This document shows, piece by piece, positions 15,762-22,748 of a stretch of DNA of 29,767 nucleotides (position 1 is the first letter of the stretch; each line of letters starts with the position of its first letter). The translations under genes and the position numbers were made by a program. The DNA comes from an uncultured Bacilli bacterium (GTDB taxonomy: Bacteria; Bacillota_I; Bacilli_A; RF39; UBA660). The stretch is from the NCBI GenBank assembly GCA_947626215.1, contig CANQRJ010000003.1, forward strand, positions 1 through 29,767, written 5' to 3'. The notes under the pieces are model-generated. The model saw only the letters and a program-made list of their open reading frames with translations. It was not told the DNA's origin and did not search any database.

Positions 15762-16073
15762 TTAATTTGATTTAATATTGATTTCTACGCCACTTGGTAA
15801 ATCAAGTCTTGTTAAAGCATCAATGACTTCTTTGTTAGGATCTACAATATCGATAAGTCTTTTATGAGTACGACTTTCAAATTGCTCACGAGCGTCTTTG
15901 TATCTGTGTACTGCACGTAAAACAGTTACTCTTTCAATCTCTGTTGGAAGTGGAACTGGTCCTGATACGGTACCTCCTAATCTTTTTACAGTTTCAACAA
16001 TCTTTCCAGCTGCTAAATCTAATACTTTAGAATCAAAAGCTTTTAAGTTGATGCGAACTTTACTCTTTGACAT
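15762..16073 (-). CDS. rpsJ: 30S ribosomal protein S10
   Basis: This 103-residue protein is canonical S10: KVRINLKAFDSKVLD, GPVPLPTEIERVTVLRA, EQFESRTHKRLIDI and the ending LPSGVEINIKS. S10 is in the 30S head and, as NusE, also takes part in transcription antitermination. It is the first gene of the long ribosomal operon, preceded by GGAGGA and by a structured leader with its own promoter. Confidence 0.98.
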   Translation of the reverse strand: MSKSKVRINLKAFDSKVLDLAAGKIVETVKRLGGTVSGPVPLPTEIERVTVLRAVHRYKDAREQFESRTHKRLIDIVDPNKEVIDALTRLDLPSGVEINIKSN

Positions 16074-16190
16074 ACTTTTATGTCCTCCTTTCGCCTATAT
16101 CTTGTATAGACTTGCTCCGTACAAGTTCTCCGAAATACTAGCAACGCATCCTAGCGTATCGGTAACCTCGCACATCTATGCCGTCATACA
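16074..16190 (-). promoter_or_regulatory. Structured 5' leader of the S10 operon
   Basis: About 117 transcribed bases separate the promoter from rpsJ. Within them CCGA...TCGG and an inner CTAG...CTAG form a two-part hairpin with a 9-base loop (16130-16162). Nearer the gene, two pairings compete: ACTTG with CAAGT (16110-16114, 16122-16126) and CTTGTA with TACAAG (16101-16106, 16120-16125). Mutually exclusive stems just upstream of the Shine-Dalgarno suggest autoregulation. I do not recognise it as a named leader family. Confidence 0.6.
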
Positions 16191-16196
16191 GATTCA

Positions 16197-16225
16197 ATTT
16201 TACTATAAAATATATGAGAATGCAA
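16197..16225 (-). promoter_or_regulatory. Promoter of the S10-spc-alpha operon
   Basis: On the minus strand TTGCAT (16220-16225) and TAAAAT (16197-16202) are separated by exactly 17 bases. It is placed between the terminator of the prepilin operon and the rpsJ leader, so the ribosomal operon is transcribed independently of the upstream genes. Confidence 0.8.
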
Positions 16226-16237
16226 GCACTTTTTTAC

Positions 16238-16280
16238 AGAAAATCAGAAAAAAAGAAAGAATTTTTTTGATTTTCTTTCT
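16238..16280 (-). terminator. A/T-rich terminator of the prepilin operon
   Basis: Positions 16238-16252 and 16262-16276 can pair over 15 bp, including one G-U, across a 9-base loop. An overlapping alternative, AGAAAGAA with TTCTTTCT (16254-16261, 16273-16280), is followed on the minus strand by a run of T. It begins five bases after the stop of the 724-residue prepilin gene. Stem G/C content is low, so efficiency is uncertain. Confidence 0.7.
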
Positions 16281-16284
16281 CTTG

Positions 16285-18459
16285 CTAATTATATCGTTTT
16301 TTAACGGTTATGACAGGTCTTATGCCTACTACCGCGGTTGGCCTATTTACGGTATAATTATATTTTGTATATTTTTCACCACTTTCTTTGTAGCCTGCGA
16401 AGCTACAATCAGATTCACAACAAGTTCTACAACAAGATTCACAGACATCGCATACACTATCCTCAAGTCCAGGTCCACAGTGTTCCCCGTGGCAACAAGT
16501 ATGGCAACTACATGATTCACAATGCTCTGTGCAACTATCATATGAAGTATAAGAAGAATAACAACTACCCGATGAAGTTTGAGATATGGTTTCATTTGCA
16601 GAAGGCACAGAAGTTTTATTTGGAGCACTTACGGTAGACGTGCTAGATGTATTTGCAATATTTCTTGAAGTGGTTATATTAGAAACTTTTTTATTTCTGC
16701 CTGAATAACAAGTCGAGGTAGTAATATTATATGTCGTATAACTTTTTCCACCGTTTGATAAAGAGTACCATACATTGTTTCCATTTTTTGTTATAGACCA
16801 AAAAGGGGTACCACTTCCATTTGGATAATTATTTGATTCATCTTTTGTTAATAAGCGAATTTTTTCGTTATAACTAGATGATCCATCAGAAAATGACATC
16901 GATACTAATCCATTTGCATAATCTTTTTTTAAAACTTGATTACTATTTATCCAAGTGTTGATAAGCCAATTCCTCGCTTGCGAAGAACTCCAAGAATAGA
17001 CGGATGAATTCGACATAGCCATTGTGGTCACATTATTTTTACTTACTAACATAATGCTTGATCCATTGTCTTTCATCACTGTCCATTTTTCTCCTGCATA
17101 ATCTACATCCGTATTATTTGAATAAGTTTTATTTGGAACTCCTGTATAACATTCTGCTAATTTATAAGCTTGTTGTCTATTTACTATATTTCCGGCAACA
17201 TCCATTACACTTACATAAAGAATTCGATTCGGTTGTTCATAAGTCCCACTGAAAGTATAATTTATCGTATAATTTTCATGGTAATCTTCCCAATTACAGT
17301 TATTTAAGTATTGAGATTCTGAAATGCATATTTTTAATCCTTTCGTACTTCCTTCATCTGAGGCATCAATTTTTACATTTGCATCAATGGTGCTACATCC
17401 AACTTCTTTTGAAGTAATTTCAATTCGACTGATTGTCGGAATATGTTTATCGGTGTTTTCTACTATAATTTGATTTCTTGGATTGGTTAAATCTAAGTCA
17501 CTTGTGACATTGCCTACTTTATCTTTCACACAGATATAATACCTATTTGCGTCTTCTAAATATTCTGCTTGTACTCCTTCGGTTGCAGATTTATAATTAC
17601 TCACTTTTTCACAAGTATTTGATGTAAGAGTTGTTACTAATTGGTATCCTGAAATTCCACTTCCAGAACCATCTGTAATTTCAAATTCGACCCTTCTTTT
17701 TCCACTTGTTTCTATATTATTATCTACAGTGACACTTCCATCTAAAATGACTGGTCTTTGGACATCTAATTGGATTCTTGTGCTTGTATTTGAAAGGATT
17801 TCGCTTTCATTGATTTTTAATTTCACTTGTAAGTGAACTTCTACGTTTCGAATACTATTTTCATTCGTTTCTATAATATATTCTGTACATCTTTCACTTT
17901 CTAAGTCTTCTTTATTGCAATGAATATTTTCTAAGCCACTCCAATCCAAACTATCTATTTCAAGATTTTCGTATCCTTCTTTTAATCGATATTTTACTTT
18001 TATGTAATCTTCTTTTTTCCAATTTGATTCTTTTTCGATTTCTTCTCCATTTTTATTTACCCAGTATAATTCTACTGTTCCATAAATGCTTTCCATTTCT
18101 TCTCTATCATAACAAATATCACTTTCCGTTAAATTCGCGTGATAAAATCCATCCGTAAAGGTTACATTTATAATATCGCATCCCATATCACGATCTGTTA
18201 TAGGATTTTTGTATTCTCCTAGTTCATTATCAGCACTAAGATAACCATTTTCTATCAATGTTCTAATATCAAAAGCAACTATTCCGTTATCTTCTGCAAA
18301 CTTCTCACTTTTACTTAATACTTCTTCCATTTTTGTGTTGTAAAGATTTTGTTTTATATTTTCTGAAACACTTATATACACAGGAATCGCGATTGTAGAT
18401 ATTATTCCTAATATTACTATTACTGCCAACAATTCTAATAAAGTAAAACCCTTTTTCAT
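16285..18459 (-). CDS. Very large type IV prepilin-like surface protein with a Cys-rich insertion
   Basis: The 724-residue product begins with a textbook class III prepilin signal, MKKG|FTLLELLAVIVILGI, including the Glu at mature position 5; a prepilin peptidase would cut after Gly4. After a small pilin-like domain (to about 120) come beta-rich, Ig-like stretches at about 230-325 and 335-435 (for example YYICVKDKVGNVTSD, LYVSVMDVAGNI). Residues 454-724 resemble a Trp-containing exported module of the DUF6273 type (YAGEKWTVMKDNGSSIMLVS, SSSQARNWLINTW, IRLLTKDES, VGIRPVITV). It is interrupted by Ser/Thr-rich sequence and a segment at 633-685 with 15 Cys in 53 residues. Ordinary pilins have 120-200 residues. 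Last gene of the operon, with a weak ribosome binding site. I infer a minor, tip-like pilin or adhesin. Confidence 0.8.
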   Translation of the reverse strand: MKKGFTLLELLAVIVILGIISTIAIPVYISVSENIKQNLYNTKMEEVLSKSEKFAEDNGIVAFDIRTLIENGYLSADNELGEYKNPITDRDMGCDIINVTFTDGFYHANLTESDICYDREEMESIYGTVELYWVNKNGEEIEKESNWKKEDYIKVKYRLKEGYENLEIDSLDWSGLENIHCNKEDLESERCTEYIIETNENSIRNVEVHLQVKLKINESEILSNTSTRIQLDVQRPVILDGSVTVDNNIETSGKRRVEFEITDGSGSGISGYQLVTTLTSNTCEKVSNYKSATEGVQAEYLEDANRYYICVKDKVGNVTSDLDLTNPRNQIIVENTDKHIPTISRIEITSKEVGCSTIDANVKIDASDEGSTKGLKICISESQYLNNCNWEDYHENYTINYTFSGTYEQPNRILYVSVMDVAGNIVNRQQAYKLAECYTGVPNKTYSNNTDVDYAGEKWTVMKDNGSSIMLVSKNNVTTMAMSNSSVYSWSSSQARNWLINTWINSNQVLKKDYANGLVSMSFSDGSSSYNEKIRLLTKDESNNYPNGSGTPFWSITKNGNNVWYSLSNGGKSYTTYNITTSTCYSGRNKKVSNITTSRNIANTSSTSTVSAPNKTSVPSANETISQTSSGSCYSSYTSYDSCTEHCESCSCHTCCHGEHCGPGLEDSVCDVCESCCRTCCESDCSFAGYKESGEKYTKYNYTVNRPTAVVGIRPVITVKKRYN
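16405..16563 (-). other. Sequence coding for the 15-cysteine segment of the large prepilin
   Basis: Residues 633-685 contain Cys in CxxC, CC and CxC spacings together with three His (SCTEHCESCSCHTCCHGEHC, VCDVCESCCRTCC). It lies after a Ser/Thr-rich linker and before the conserved final strands of the C-terminal module, so it looks like an insertion in a surface loop. Disulfide knot or metal binding are both possible; neither matches a family I know. Confidence 0.75.
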
Positions 18460-18478
18460 AAAAATTCAACTGCCTATC

Positions 18479-19156
18479 TTATTCATTTGAAAATTCATAT
18501 AAATCTTCTAATTCTTTAAATTGATTGTAATTTTTAAATAAAACATATATTTTTTCATTTTTTGAATTTGTGAGAGCCACTCCATTAATATAATTTTCTT
18601 TCATAGAGTAATAAAATGAAAACTCTTTAAAATCATTTAATTTTATGTTATTTAATAAACTTATATAAGATCGAAAATAAGTATTTGAAATTTCTTTTAT
18701 AGTTTTTGTTTCGCCTTCTTTAATTTTATTTTCTTGAATGATTTTTTTCATGTCTAAATAAAGATTGGATATGTCTTTTTCTCTTACTTCTTCTTCGGTT
18801 TTCAAATCGTATTTCATTTCAATCCAATTACGCTTACATTCTAATTTACTATCTGGATCACATTCAAAAGTATAACATATGTATTGTTTCTCTGAATATT
18901 TGAATCGATAAAGTGCTTCTTCTACTTCTTCAAAATAATTATCTTTTACATAAACATCATGTCCTAATGTATCTACATTCATTTCATAACTTATTTTTTG
19001 TTTTTCTGTTTCAACGATGAGTGTTGTACTGTAAGAAGAAGGATCTAATATTATATTTTTTTCGGTTTCTTGATTTAATGGTTTTCTTAAAATTAAAAAA
19101 ATGCTTAGTATAAAAATAAATGTAATAATTAGTATTATACCAATATACTTTTTCAT
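18479..19156 (-). CDS. Membrane-anchored extracytoplasmic protein of unknown function
   Basis: The 225-residue protein has one N-terminal hydrophobic helix (KKYIGIILIITFIFILSIFL) and a hydrophilic remainder predicted outside. There is no lipobox and no prepilin motif. The middle holds four Cys in two close groups (ICYTFECDPDSKLECKRNW), which could form disulfides. The C-terminal part is rich in Glu, Lys, Tyr and Phe. I recognise no family. It lies between a pseudopilin gene and the large prepilin gene, preceded by AGAAGGG, so it is probably an accessory of the same system, as inferred from position only. Confidence 0.7.
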   Translation of the reverse strand: MKKYIGIILIITFIFILSIFLILRKPLNQETEKNIILDPSSYSTTLIVETEKQKISYEMNVDTLGHDVYVKDNYFEEVEEALYRFKYSEKQYICYTFECDPDSKLECKRNWIEMKYDLKTEEEVREKDISNLYLDMKKIIQENKIKEGETKTIKEISNTYFRSYISLLNNIKLNDFKEFSFYYSMKENYINGVALTNSKNEKIYVLFKNYNQFKELEDLYEFSNE

Positions 19157-19174
19157 ACTAAGCCCTTCTTTCTT

Positions 19175-19543
19175 TTATATTTCTTTATATCCTCTTGTCT
19201 TATACATCCCACATTTTAAATAAGTTGTATATTCATGATGCCCATCCAAATATTCTACTTCTACATAGCCATTGCAATCTTTGTCATTGACTTTATTATT
19301 TTCTATCACGTGATTTTGAATTAATTCATCCATTGAATAACGTGCCGTATCTTCATAAACATAAGATTGATTTAATAAGTATTCTTTTGTTTTATTAGCT
19401 AATTCTATTTCAAAATCTCGATATACTTTCGTGACATGTTTATAGTAAAAACCAAATACTGTTAAACCCATTACAATCAAAATTAACAAAGCACCCCATA
19501 TAATACTTAGAGTATGCATTTTTCTTAAATTCACACTACTCAT
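19175..19543 (-). CDS. Pseudopilin-like small protein with a C-terminal Cys module
   Basis: A 122-residue protein with an N-terminal membrane helix (about residues 12-32, LSIIWGALLILIVMGLTVFG) and a short extracytoplasmic domain. The ending, CNGYVEV, a 14-residue gap, then CGMYKTRGY, matches the pattern at the end of the next protein upstream (CDGYVTV...CENYETEGY), so the two are probably paralogues. Unlike that protein it lacks a clear G|xxxxE prepilin site. Start choice is uncertain: ATG at 19543 follows the upstream stop by five bases; a TTG at 19552 has closer spacing to the GAAGGA element and would overlap the upstream gene. Confidence 0.7.
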   Translation of the reverse strand: MSSVNLRKMHTLSIIWGALLILIVMGLTVFGFYYKHVTKVYRDFEIELANKTKEYLLNQSYVYEDTARYSMDELIQNHVIENNKVNDKDCNGYVEVEYLDGHHEYTTYLKCGMYKTRGYKEI

Positions 19544-19548
19544 AAGAA

Positions 19549-19917
19549 TCAATATCCTTCTGTTTCATAATTTTCACAAGAAATAAATGCCTCAAAAGAA
19601 TTGTTATCGACTGTAACATATCCATCACAAATGTCATTTCCAACTGTTAAATCTTTTAAAGATAAATATTCTTCAAGAATTAAATCATCTGCTAAAATAT
19701 AATCTACTTCTTTATTTTTTCGATAATATTTTTTGGCAGCACTTGTTAACACTTGCTCTACTTTTCTATATTCGTTAGGTTTAGAAGAACTACTGCTACT
19801 TGTTGCACTGCCATATAATTGACTTACTAATACAGCTATGACTAATACAAAAAGTAATAAAATCGCAGATAGGAATAACATTTCTTTTAACCCCCAACCG
19901 TGGTTATTCCTTAACAT
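19549..19917 (-). CDS. Type IV prepilin-like (pseudopilin) protein
   Basis: The 122-residue product starts MLRNNHG|WGLKEMLFLSAI: a Gly followed by an aromatic residue, Glu at mature position 5 and a long hydrophobic helix, which is the arrangement recognised by prepilin peptidase. A Ser-rich linker follows, then a small soluble domain of about 75 residues ending with the paired-Cys pattern CDGYVTV...CENYETEGY. That pattern recurs in the next gene and, less well, in the N-terminal domain of the large prepilin. The ATG follows the stop of the preceding gene by two bases and has GGAGGG at normal spacing. The gene ends in TGA. Role in a pilus or pseudopilus is inferred. Confidence 0.75.
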   Translation of the reverse strand: MLRNNHGWGLKEMLFLSAILLLFVLVIAVLVSQLYGSATSSSSSSKPNEYRKVEQVLTSAAKKYYRKNKEVDYILADDLILEEYLSLKDLTVGNDICDGYVTVDNNSFEAFISCENYETEGY

Positions 19918-19919
19918 AA

Positions 19920-20201
19920 TTAACCCTCCATTTTTTTCTCAAATTCATTTTTAACAAAAATGGCACTGAATCCATAACCTGGCGCGGTCGTACCACCTCC
20001 GTTATATTCAAAATATTTATATCCAAAACTGATACATTCATAATAAGATTCCGCCCCTTTTGTTTTTGTATTTTCTTTTAAACATACAAAAGGTTTTTCA
20101 CCACTTTTTGCTCTAAAATAATCTACTACAAATAAAACCATCCATCCAACTAGTAAAACAATAATTAACACTTTTAGAATTGTAAATATTTTATCTTTCA
20201 C
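19920..20201 (-). CDS. Small single-pass membrane protein, first gene of the prepilin operon
   Basis: About 93 residues: an N-terminal helix (IFTILKVLIIVLLVGWMVLF) and a 55-residue extracytoplasmic part with two Cys, KPFVCLKENTKTK and YYECISFGYKYFEYNGGG. It resembles small uncharacterised Firmicutes proteins with a KPxFCxK...GxGYKxxxY pattern, which I recall but cannot verify. I take the GTG at 20201, six bases after GAGGG; a TTG directly upstream is the alternative. A strong promoter lies 26 bases upstream, making this the leading gene of the operon. Confidence 0.7.
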   Translation of the reverse strand: MKDKIFTILKVLIIVLLVGWMVLFVVDYFRAKSGEKPFVCLKENTKTKGAESYYECISFGYKYFEYNGGGTTAPGYGFSAIFVKNEFEKKMEG

Positions 20202-20226
20202 CAAAATCCCTCATTCCTATGTCTTT

Positions 20227-20255
20227 ATTATATCTAATTTTTTAATATTTCTCAA
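20227..20255 (-). promoter_or_regulatory. Promoter of the prepilin operon
   Basis: On the minus strand TTGAGA (20250-20255) and a perfect TATAAT (20227-20232) are 17 bases apart. It sits between the rplL terminator and the first gene of the operon, so the five-gene cluster is a separate transcription unit from rplJL. Confidence 0.85.
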
Positions 20256-20272
20256 CTGCAACTTTTCTTCCA

Positions 20273-20298
20273 TAAAAAAAATTGGTGTTAAACCAATT
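20273..20298 (-). terminator. Intrinsic terminator after rplL
   Basis: AATTGGT and ACCAATT form a 7-bp stem with a 5-base loop, followed on the minus strand by a run of T (20273-20280). It begins a few bases after the rplL stop and ends the rplJL transcript, instead of continuing to rpoB as in many Bacilli. Confidence 0.9.
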
Positions 20299-20305
20299 CT
20301 TTTTA

Positions 20306-20665
20306 TTAAGCAAGTTCGACTTCAGCACCGGCTTCTTCAAGTTGAGCCTTAATTTGATTTGCTTCTTCTGCAGGAATGTTTTCTCTTACATTTCCACCAT
20401 TGTCAGCTAAACCTTTTGCTTCTACTAATCCTAATCCTGTAATTTCTTTTAATAATTTAATTACAGCGATTTTGTTTCCTCCTGCACTTTTTAATACTAC
20501 AGTTTTGTTTACATCAGTAGCTTCTTCTGTACTAGCCACAGGGCCAGCAGCAACTGCAACAGCACTTGGATCTACTCCAAATTCTTCTTTCATCATGTCC
20601 ACTAATTCTTTTAGTTCTAATAAAGTTTTGCTTTTTAAAGCTTCAATAATGTCCTTATTTGTCAT
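20306..20665 (-). CDS. rplL: 50S ribosomal protein L7/L12
   Basis: This 119-residue protein has the L7/L12 plan: an N-terminal dimerising helix pair (LKELVDMMKEEFGV), an Ala/Val-rich hinge (AVAVAAGPVAST), and the C-terminal factor-binding domain (NKIAVIKLLKEITGLGLVEAK, EEAGAEVELA). Several copies form the flexible stalk that recruits translation factors. It follows rplJ by 14 bases and is closed by a terminator. Confidence 0.98.
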   Translation of the reverse strand: MTNKDIIEALKSKTLLELKELVDMMKEEFGVDPSAVAVAAGPVASTEEATDVNKTVVLKSAGGNKIAVIKLLKEITGLGLVEAKGLADNGGNVRENIPAEEANQIKAQLEEAGAEVELA

Positions 20666-20679
20666 CTAAATCATCCTTT

Positions 20680-21171
20680 CTAATTTTCTTTTTGTTCTGC
20701 AAGTAAATTTACTGCAATTGAGAAATTTCTAATATGCTCGATTAGACCACCTGCAAACATAGTAAGTAATCCTTCTTTTGATGGAATCGATGCATATTCT
20801 TTAATCGTGGCTATATCTGCCACAGAACCACTAATGATACCAACACGAATTTCCATTTTCTCATGATCTTTTGCAAATTCTGATAAAACTTTAATAGGTT
20901 CTAATAAATTTTTACCAAAACAAATTGCATTAGGTCCTTCTAAGAAACCTTCGAAACTCAAGTTTAATTCATCAAGCGCTCTTTTAAGTAATGTGTTTTT
21001 GTAAACTTTTACTGTCGCATCTGTTTCTCTTAATTTGTTTCTTAATTCACTAAGTTCGGCAACAGTAAGTCCTTGATATTGAAATAGAATCACAGATTCA
21101 CTACCTTTGATACTATCTACAATTTCACTTACAATGCCTTTTTTAGCATCAAGAATCTTTGTGCTAGCCAT
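20680..21171 (-). CDS. rplJ: 50S ribosomal protein L10
   Basis: This 163-residue protein has the L10 features VILFQYQGLTVAELSELRNK, YKNTLLKRAL and a C-terminal helix that binds L7/L12 dimers. The L10(L7/L12) complex usually represses its own mRNA through the leader, which is present directly upstream (21179-21303). Start ATG is preceded by GGAGGA. Confidence 0.97.
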   Translation of the reverse strand: MASTKILDAKKGIVSEIVDSIKGSESVILFQYQGLTVAELSELRNKLRETDATVKVYKNTLLKRALDELNLSFEGFLEGPNAICFGKNLLEPIKVLSEFAKDHEKMEIRVGIISGSVADIATIKEYASIPSKEGLLTMFAGGLIEHIRNFSIAVNLLAEQKEN

Positions 21172-21178
21172 AATGTCC

Positions 21179-21303
21179 TCCTTTGCTTAATTTATAGAAA
21201 AAGCCCGAACCGATTAAGGACGAGCTAATGTATATTTTCACGTCCCTCGGCAAGATTATTAAGGATAACCCCCTTGCTGTCTTCGGTAATTCGCTTTTTT
21301 CTA
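21179..21303 (-). promoter_or_regulatory. L10 leader (autoregulatory mRNA element) of rplJL
   Basis: The transcribed leader contains the signature of the bacterial L10 leader: ACCGAAGACAGCAAG and, after a loop, CTTGCCGAGG, where GCAAG and CTTGC pair (21250-21254, 21273-21277). In other bacteria the L10-L12 complex binds this kink-turn element and represses rplJL. The leader is followed by an attenuator hairpin (21196-21226) before the rplJ ribosome binding site. Confidence 0.87.
21196..21226 (-). terminator. Attenuator hairpin in the L10 leader
   Basis: On the minus strand AGCTCG pairs with CGGGCT (with one G-U), with a second short CC/GG pairing inside, and is followed by TTTTTCT. It lies within the rplJ leader, about 25 bases before the start codon. 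This is the position of the transcription attenuator known from Gram-positive rplJL leaders. Confidence 0.75.
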
Positions 21304-21309
21304 ACACAT

Positions 21310-21338
21310 ATTATAATGGAATCCGAATTAAATGTCAA
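21310..21338 (-). promoter_or_regulatory. Consensus promoter for rplJL, overlapping the end of rplA
   Basis: TTGACA (21333-21338) and TATAAT (21310-21315), both perfect, are separated by exactly 17 bases. The -35 element is formed by the last sense codons of rplA (Phe-Asp-Ile). It would make rplJL more abundant than rplKA and supplies the transcript carrying the L10 leader. Confidence 0.92.
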
Positions 21339-22023
21339 AAGAATTTTGATCTACTTTAATTCCAGGACCCATAGTCGTTGATACAGTAATAGATGTAATA
21401 AATTTACCTTTTACTGTACTAGGTTTCATTTTAGAAATAGAAGTAACTACATATTCTAAGTTTTCTTTTAATGCCGTTTCATCAAAAGAACTTTTTCCTA
21501 AGATACCATGAATATTTCCAAATGAATCGGTTCTAAATTCAACCATACCTTTGTTGATGTCTTCTACTGCTTTTGCAGGGTTTGGAGTCACTGTATTGGT
21601 TTTAGGGTTTGGCATTAAACCTTTTGGTCCTAAAATCTTACCAATTTTTCCTAACTCAGGCATCATGTCTGGAGTTGCTACGATGACATCAAAATCAAAC
21701 CAGTTTTCTTTTTGAATTTTTTCAATCATGTCTGTATCTCCAACAAATTCTGCACCTGCTTTTTTTGCTTCTTCTGCAAGAGATCCTTTGGCAATTACTA
21801 AAATACGTTTAGATTTTCCTGTTCCATGAGGAAGTACGAAAGATCCACGTAATTGTTGATCTGCTTTTTTAGGGTCTACATTTAATTTCATTGCAAAGTC
21901 AACAGTGCTATCAAATTTTGTTGTACTCGTTTGTTTTATTAATTGAATTGCTTCTGATGCGCTATAAAGCTTGTTTTTGTCTACAAGCTTACTAGCTTCC
22001 ACATATTTACGACCTTTTTTCAT
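21328..22023 (-). CDS. rplA: 50S ribosomal protein L1
   Basis: This 231-residue protein has the L1 sequence MKKGRKYVEASKLVDKNKLY, the conserved GKILGPKGLMPNPKTNTV loop and the ending TVSTTMGPGIKVD. L1 forms the mobile stalk at the E site and in many bacteria represses its own operon by binding an rRNA-like site in the leader; a candidate site precedes rplK. The final codons double as a promoter for rplJL. Confidence 0.98.
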   Translation of the reverse strand: MKKGRKYVEASKLVDKNKLYSASEAIQLIKQTSTTKFDSTVDFAMKLNVDPKKADQQLRGSFVLPHGTGKSKRILVIAKGSLAEEAKKAGAEFVGDTDMIEKIQKENWFDFDVIVATPDMMPELGKIGKILGPKGLMPNPKTNTVTPNPAKAVEDINKGMVEFRTDSFGNIHGILGKSSFDETALKENLEYVVTSISKMKPSTVKGKFITSITVSTTMGPGIKVDQNSFDI

Positions 22024-22072
22024 TATTTTCCCTCCTAACTGTGGTTTATTAGCGGACTAAAAAAATTATATT

Positions 22073-22669
22073 TTATTCTTCTTGTTTATTTTCAGTTTCT
22101 TCTTCCTTACCGATTACTTCCACTTCAGCACTTGTACTTTCTTTTGCTTCTGCTTCCATCTCGGCAAGTTCTGCTTCACGTTCTGCTCTTTCTGCTTCTT
22201 CTTTTTGAGCTTCTTTTGCTTGTTCTGCAAGTTCTTTATCATTTACACCTTTAATTGCAATACCCATATTACGCGCGGTTCCTTCAATGATATTCATTGC
22301 TTCTTCTACAGTATATGCATTTAAGTCAGGTAATTTTGTTTCTGCTATAGAACGTAATTCATCTTTTGAAATTGTTGCCACCACTTCATTTGCGCCTTTC
22401 TTACTTCCTTTTTGAATCTTTGCTACTTTTTTAAGTAAGAATGCTGCAGGTGGAGTTTTTAAAACAAAATCAAAAGAACGATCATCATAAATTGAAATTT
22501 CACATGGAACAACATCTCCCATTTTGTCACGAGTTGCTTCATTAAATTTTTGACAAAAATCTTGGATGTTAATACCAGCAGGACCTAAAACAGTACCAAC
22601 TGGAGGTGCAGGATTTGCTTTTCCAGCTTCAATTTGTAATTTAATTTTCTTAACGACTTCTTTCGCCAC
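22073..22669 (-). CDS. rplK: 50S ribosomal protein L11 with a charged C-terminal tail
   Basis: Residues 1-141 are standard L11 (KLQIEAGKANPAPPVGTVLG, the rRNA-binding domain with EGTARNMGIAIKG). L11 is the base of the GTPase-associated centre and is needed for stringent-response activation by RelA. The protein continues to 198 residues: 142-165 are helix-forming and mixed-charge, the remainder mainly acidic (AEMEAEAKESTSAEVEV, ending ETENKQEE). Typical L11 stops near 141, so about 57 residues are extra. The start is the GTG at 22669, six bases after AGGAGTGG, giving the family N-terminus; an ATG 11 codons upstream is not used. Confidence 0.97.
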   Translation of the reverse strand: MAKEVVKKIKLQIEAGKANPAPPVGTVLGPAGINIQDFCQKFNEATRDKMGDVVPCEISIYDDRSFDFVLKTPPAAFLLKKVAKIQKGSKKGANEVVATISKDELRSIAETKLPDLNAYTVEEAMNIIEGTARNMGIAIKGVNDKELAEQAKEAQKEEAERAEREAELAEMEAEAKESTSAEVEVIGKEEETENKQEE

Positions 22670-22705
22670 GAAAATCCACTCCTTTCTTTGGAATTTTTTC
22701 ATGTT

Positions 22706-22740
22706 AGTGGTCTAGGGCGAGTCCGCATATCCCTCCCACT
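22706..22740 (-). promoter_or_regulatory. Candidate L1-binding leader hairpin upstream of rplK
   Basis: In the rplKA leader AGTGG pairs with CCACT and GGG pairs with CCC, separated by an asymmetric internal loop (GA opposite TAGA) and capped by a 13-base loop. This mimics the L1 site of 23S rRNA and resembles GTGGGAGGG leaders of rplK operons in other bacteria. Autogenous control by L1 is therefore likely, by analogy. Confidence 0.65.
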
Positions 22741-22748
22741 CGACTACG

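Noticed and set aside
15898..16637. Plus-strand frames across the rpsJ leader and the end of the prepilin gene
   Set aside because: They run antisense to well-supported features, cross a promoter and a terminator, and lack ribosome binding sites.
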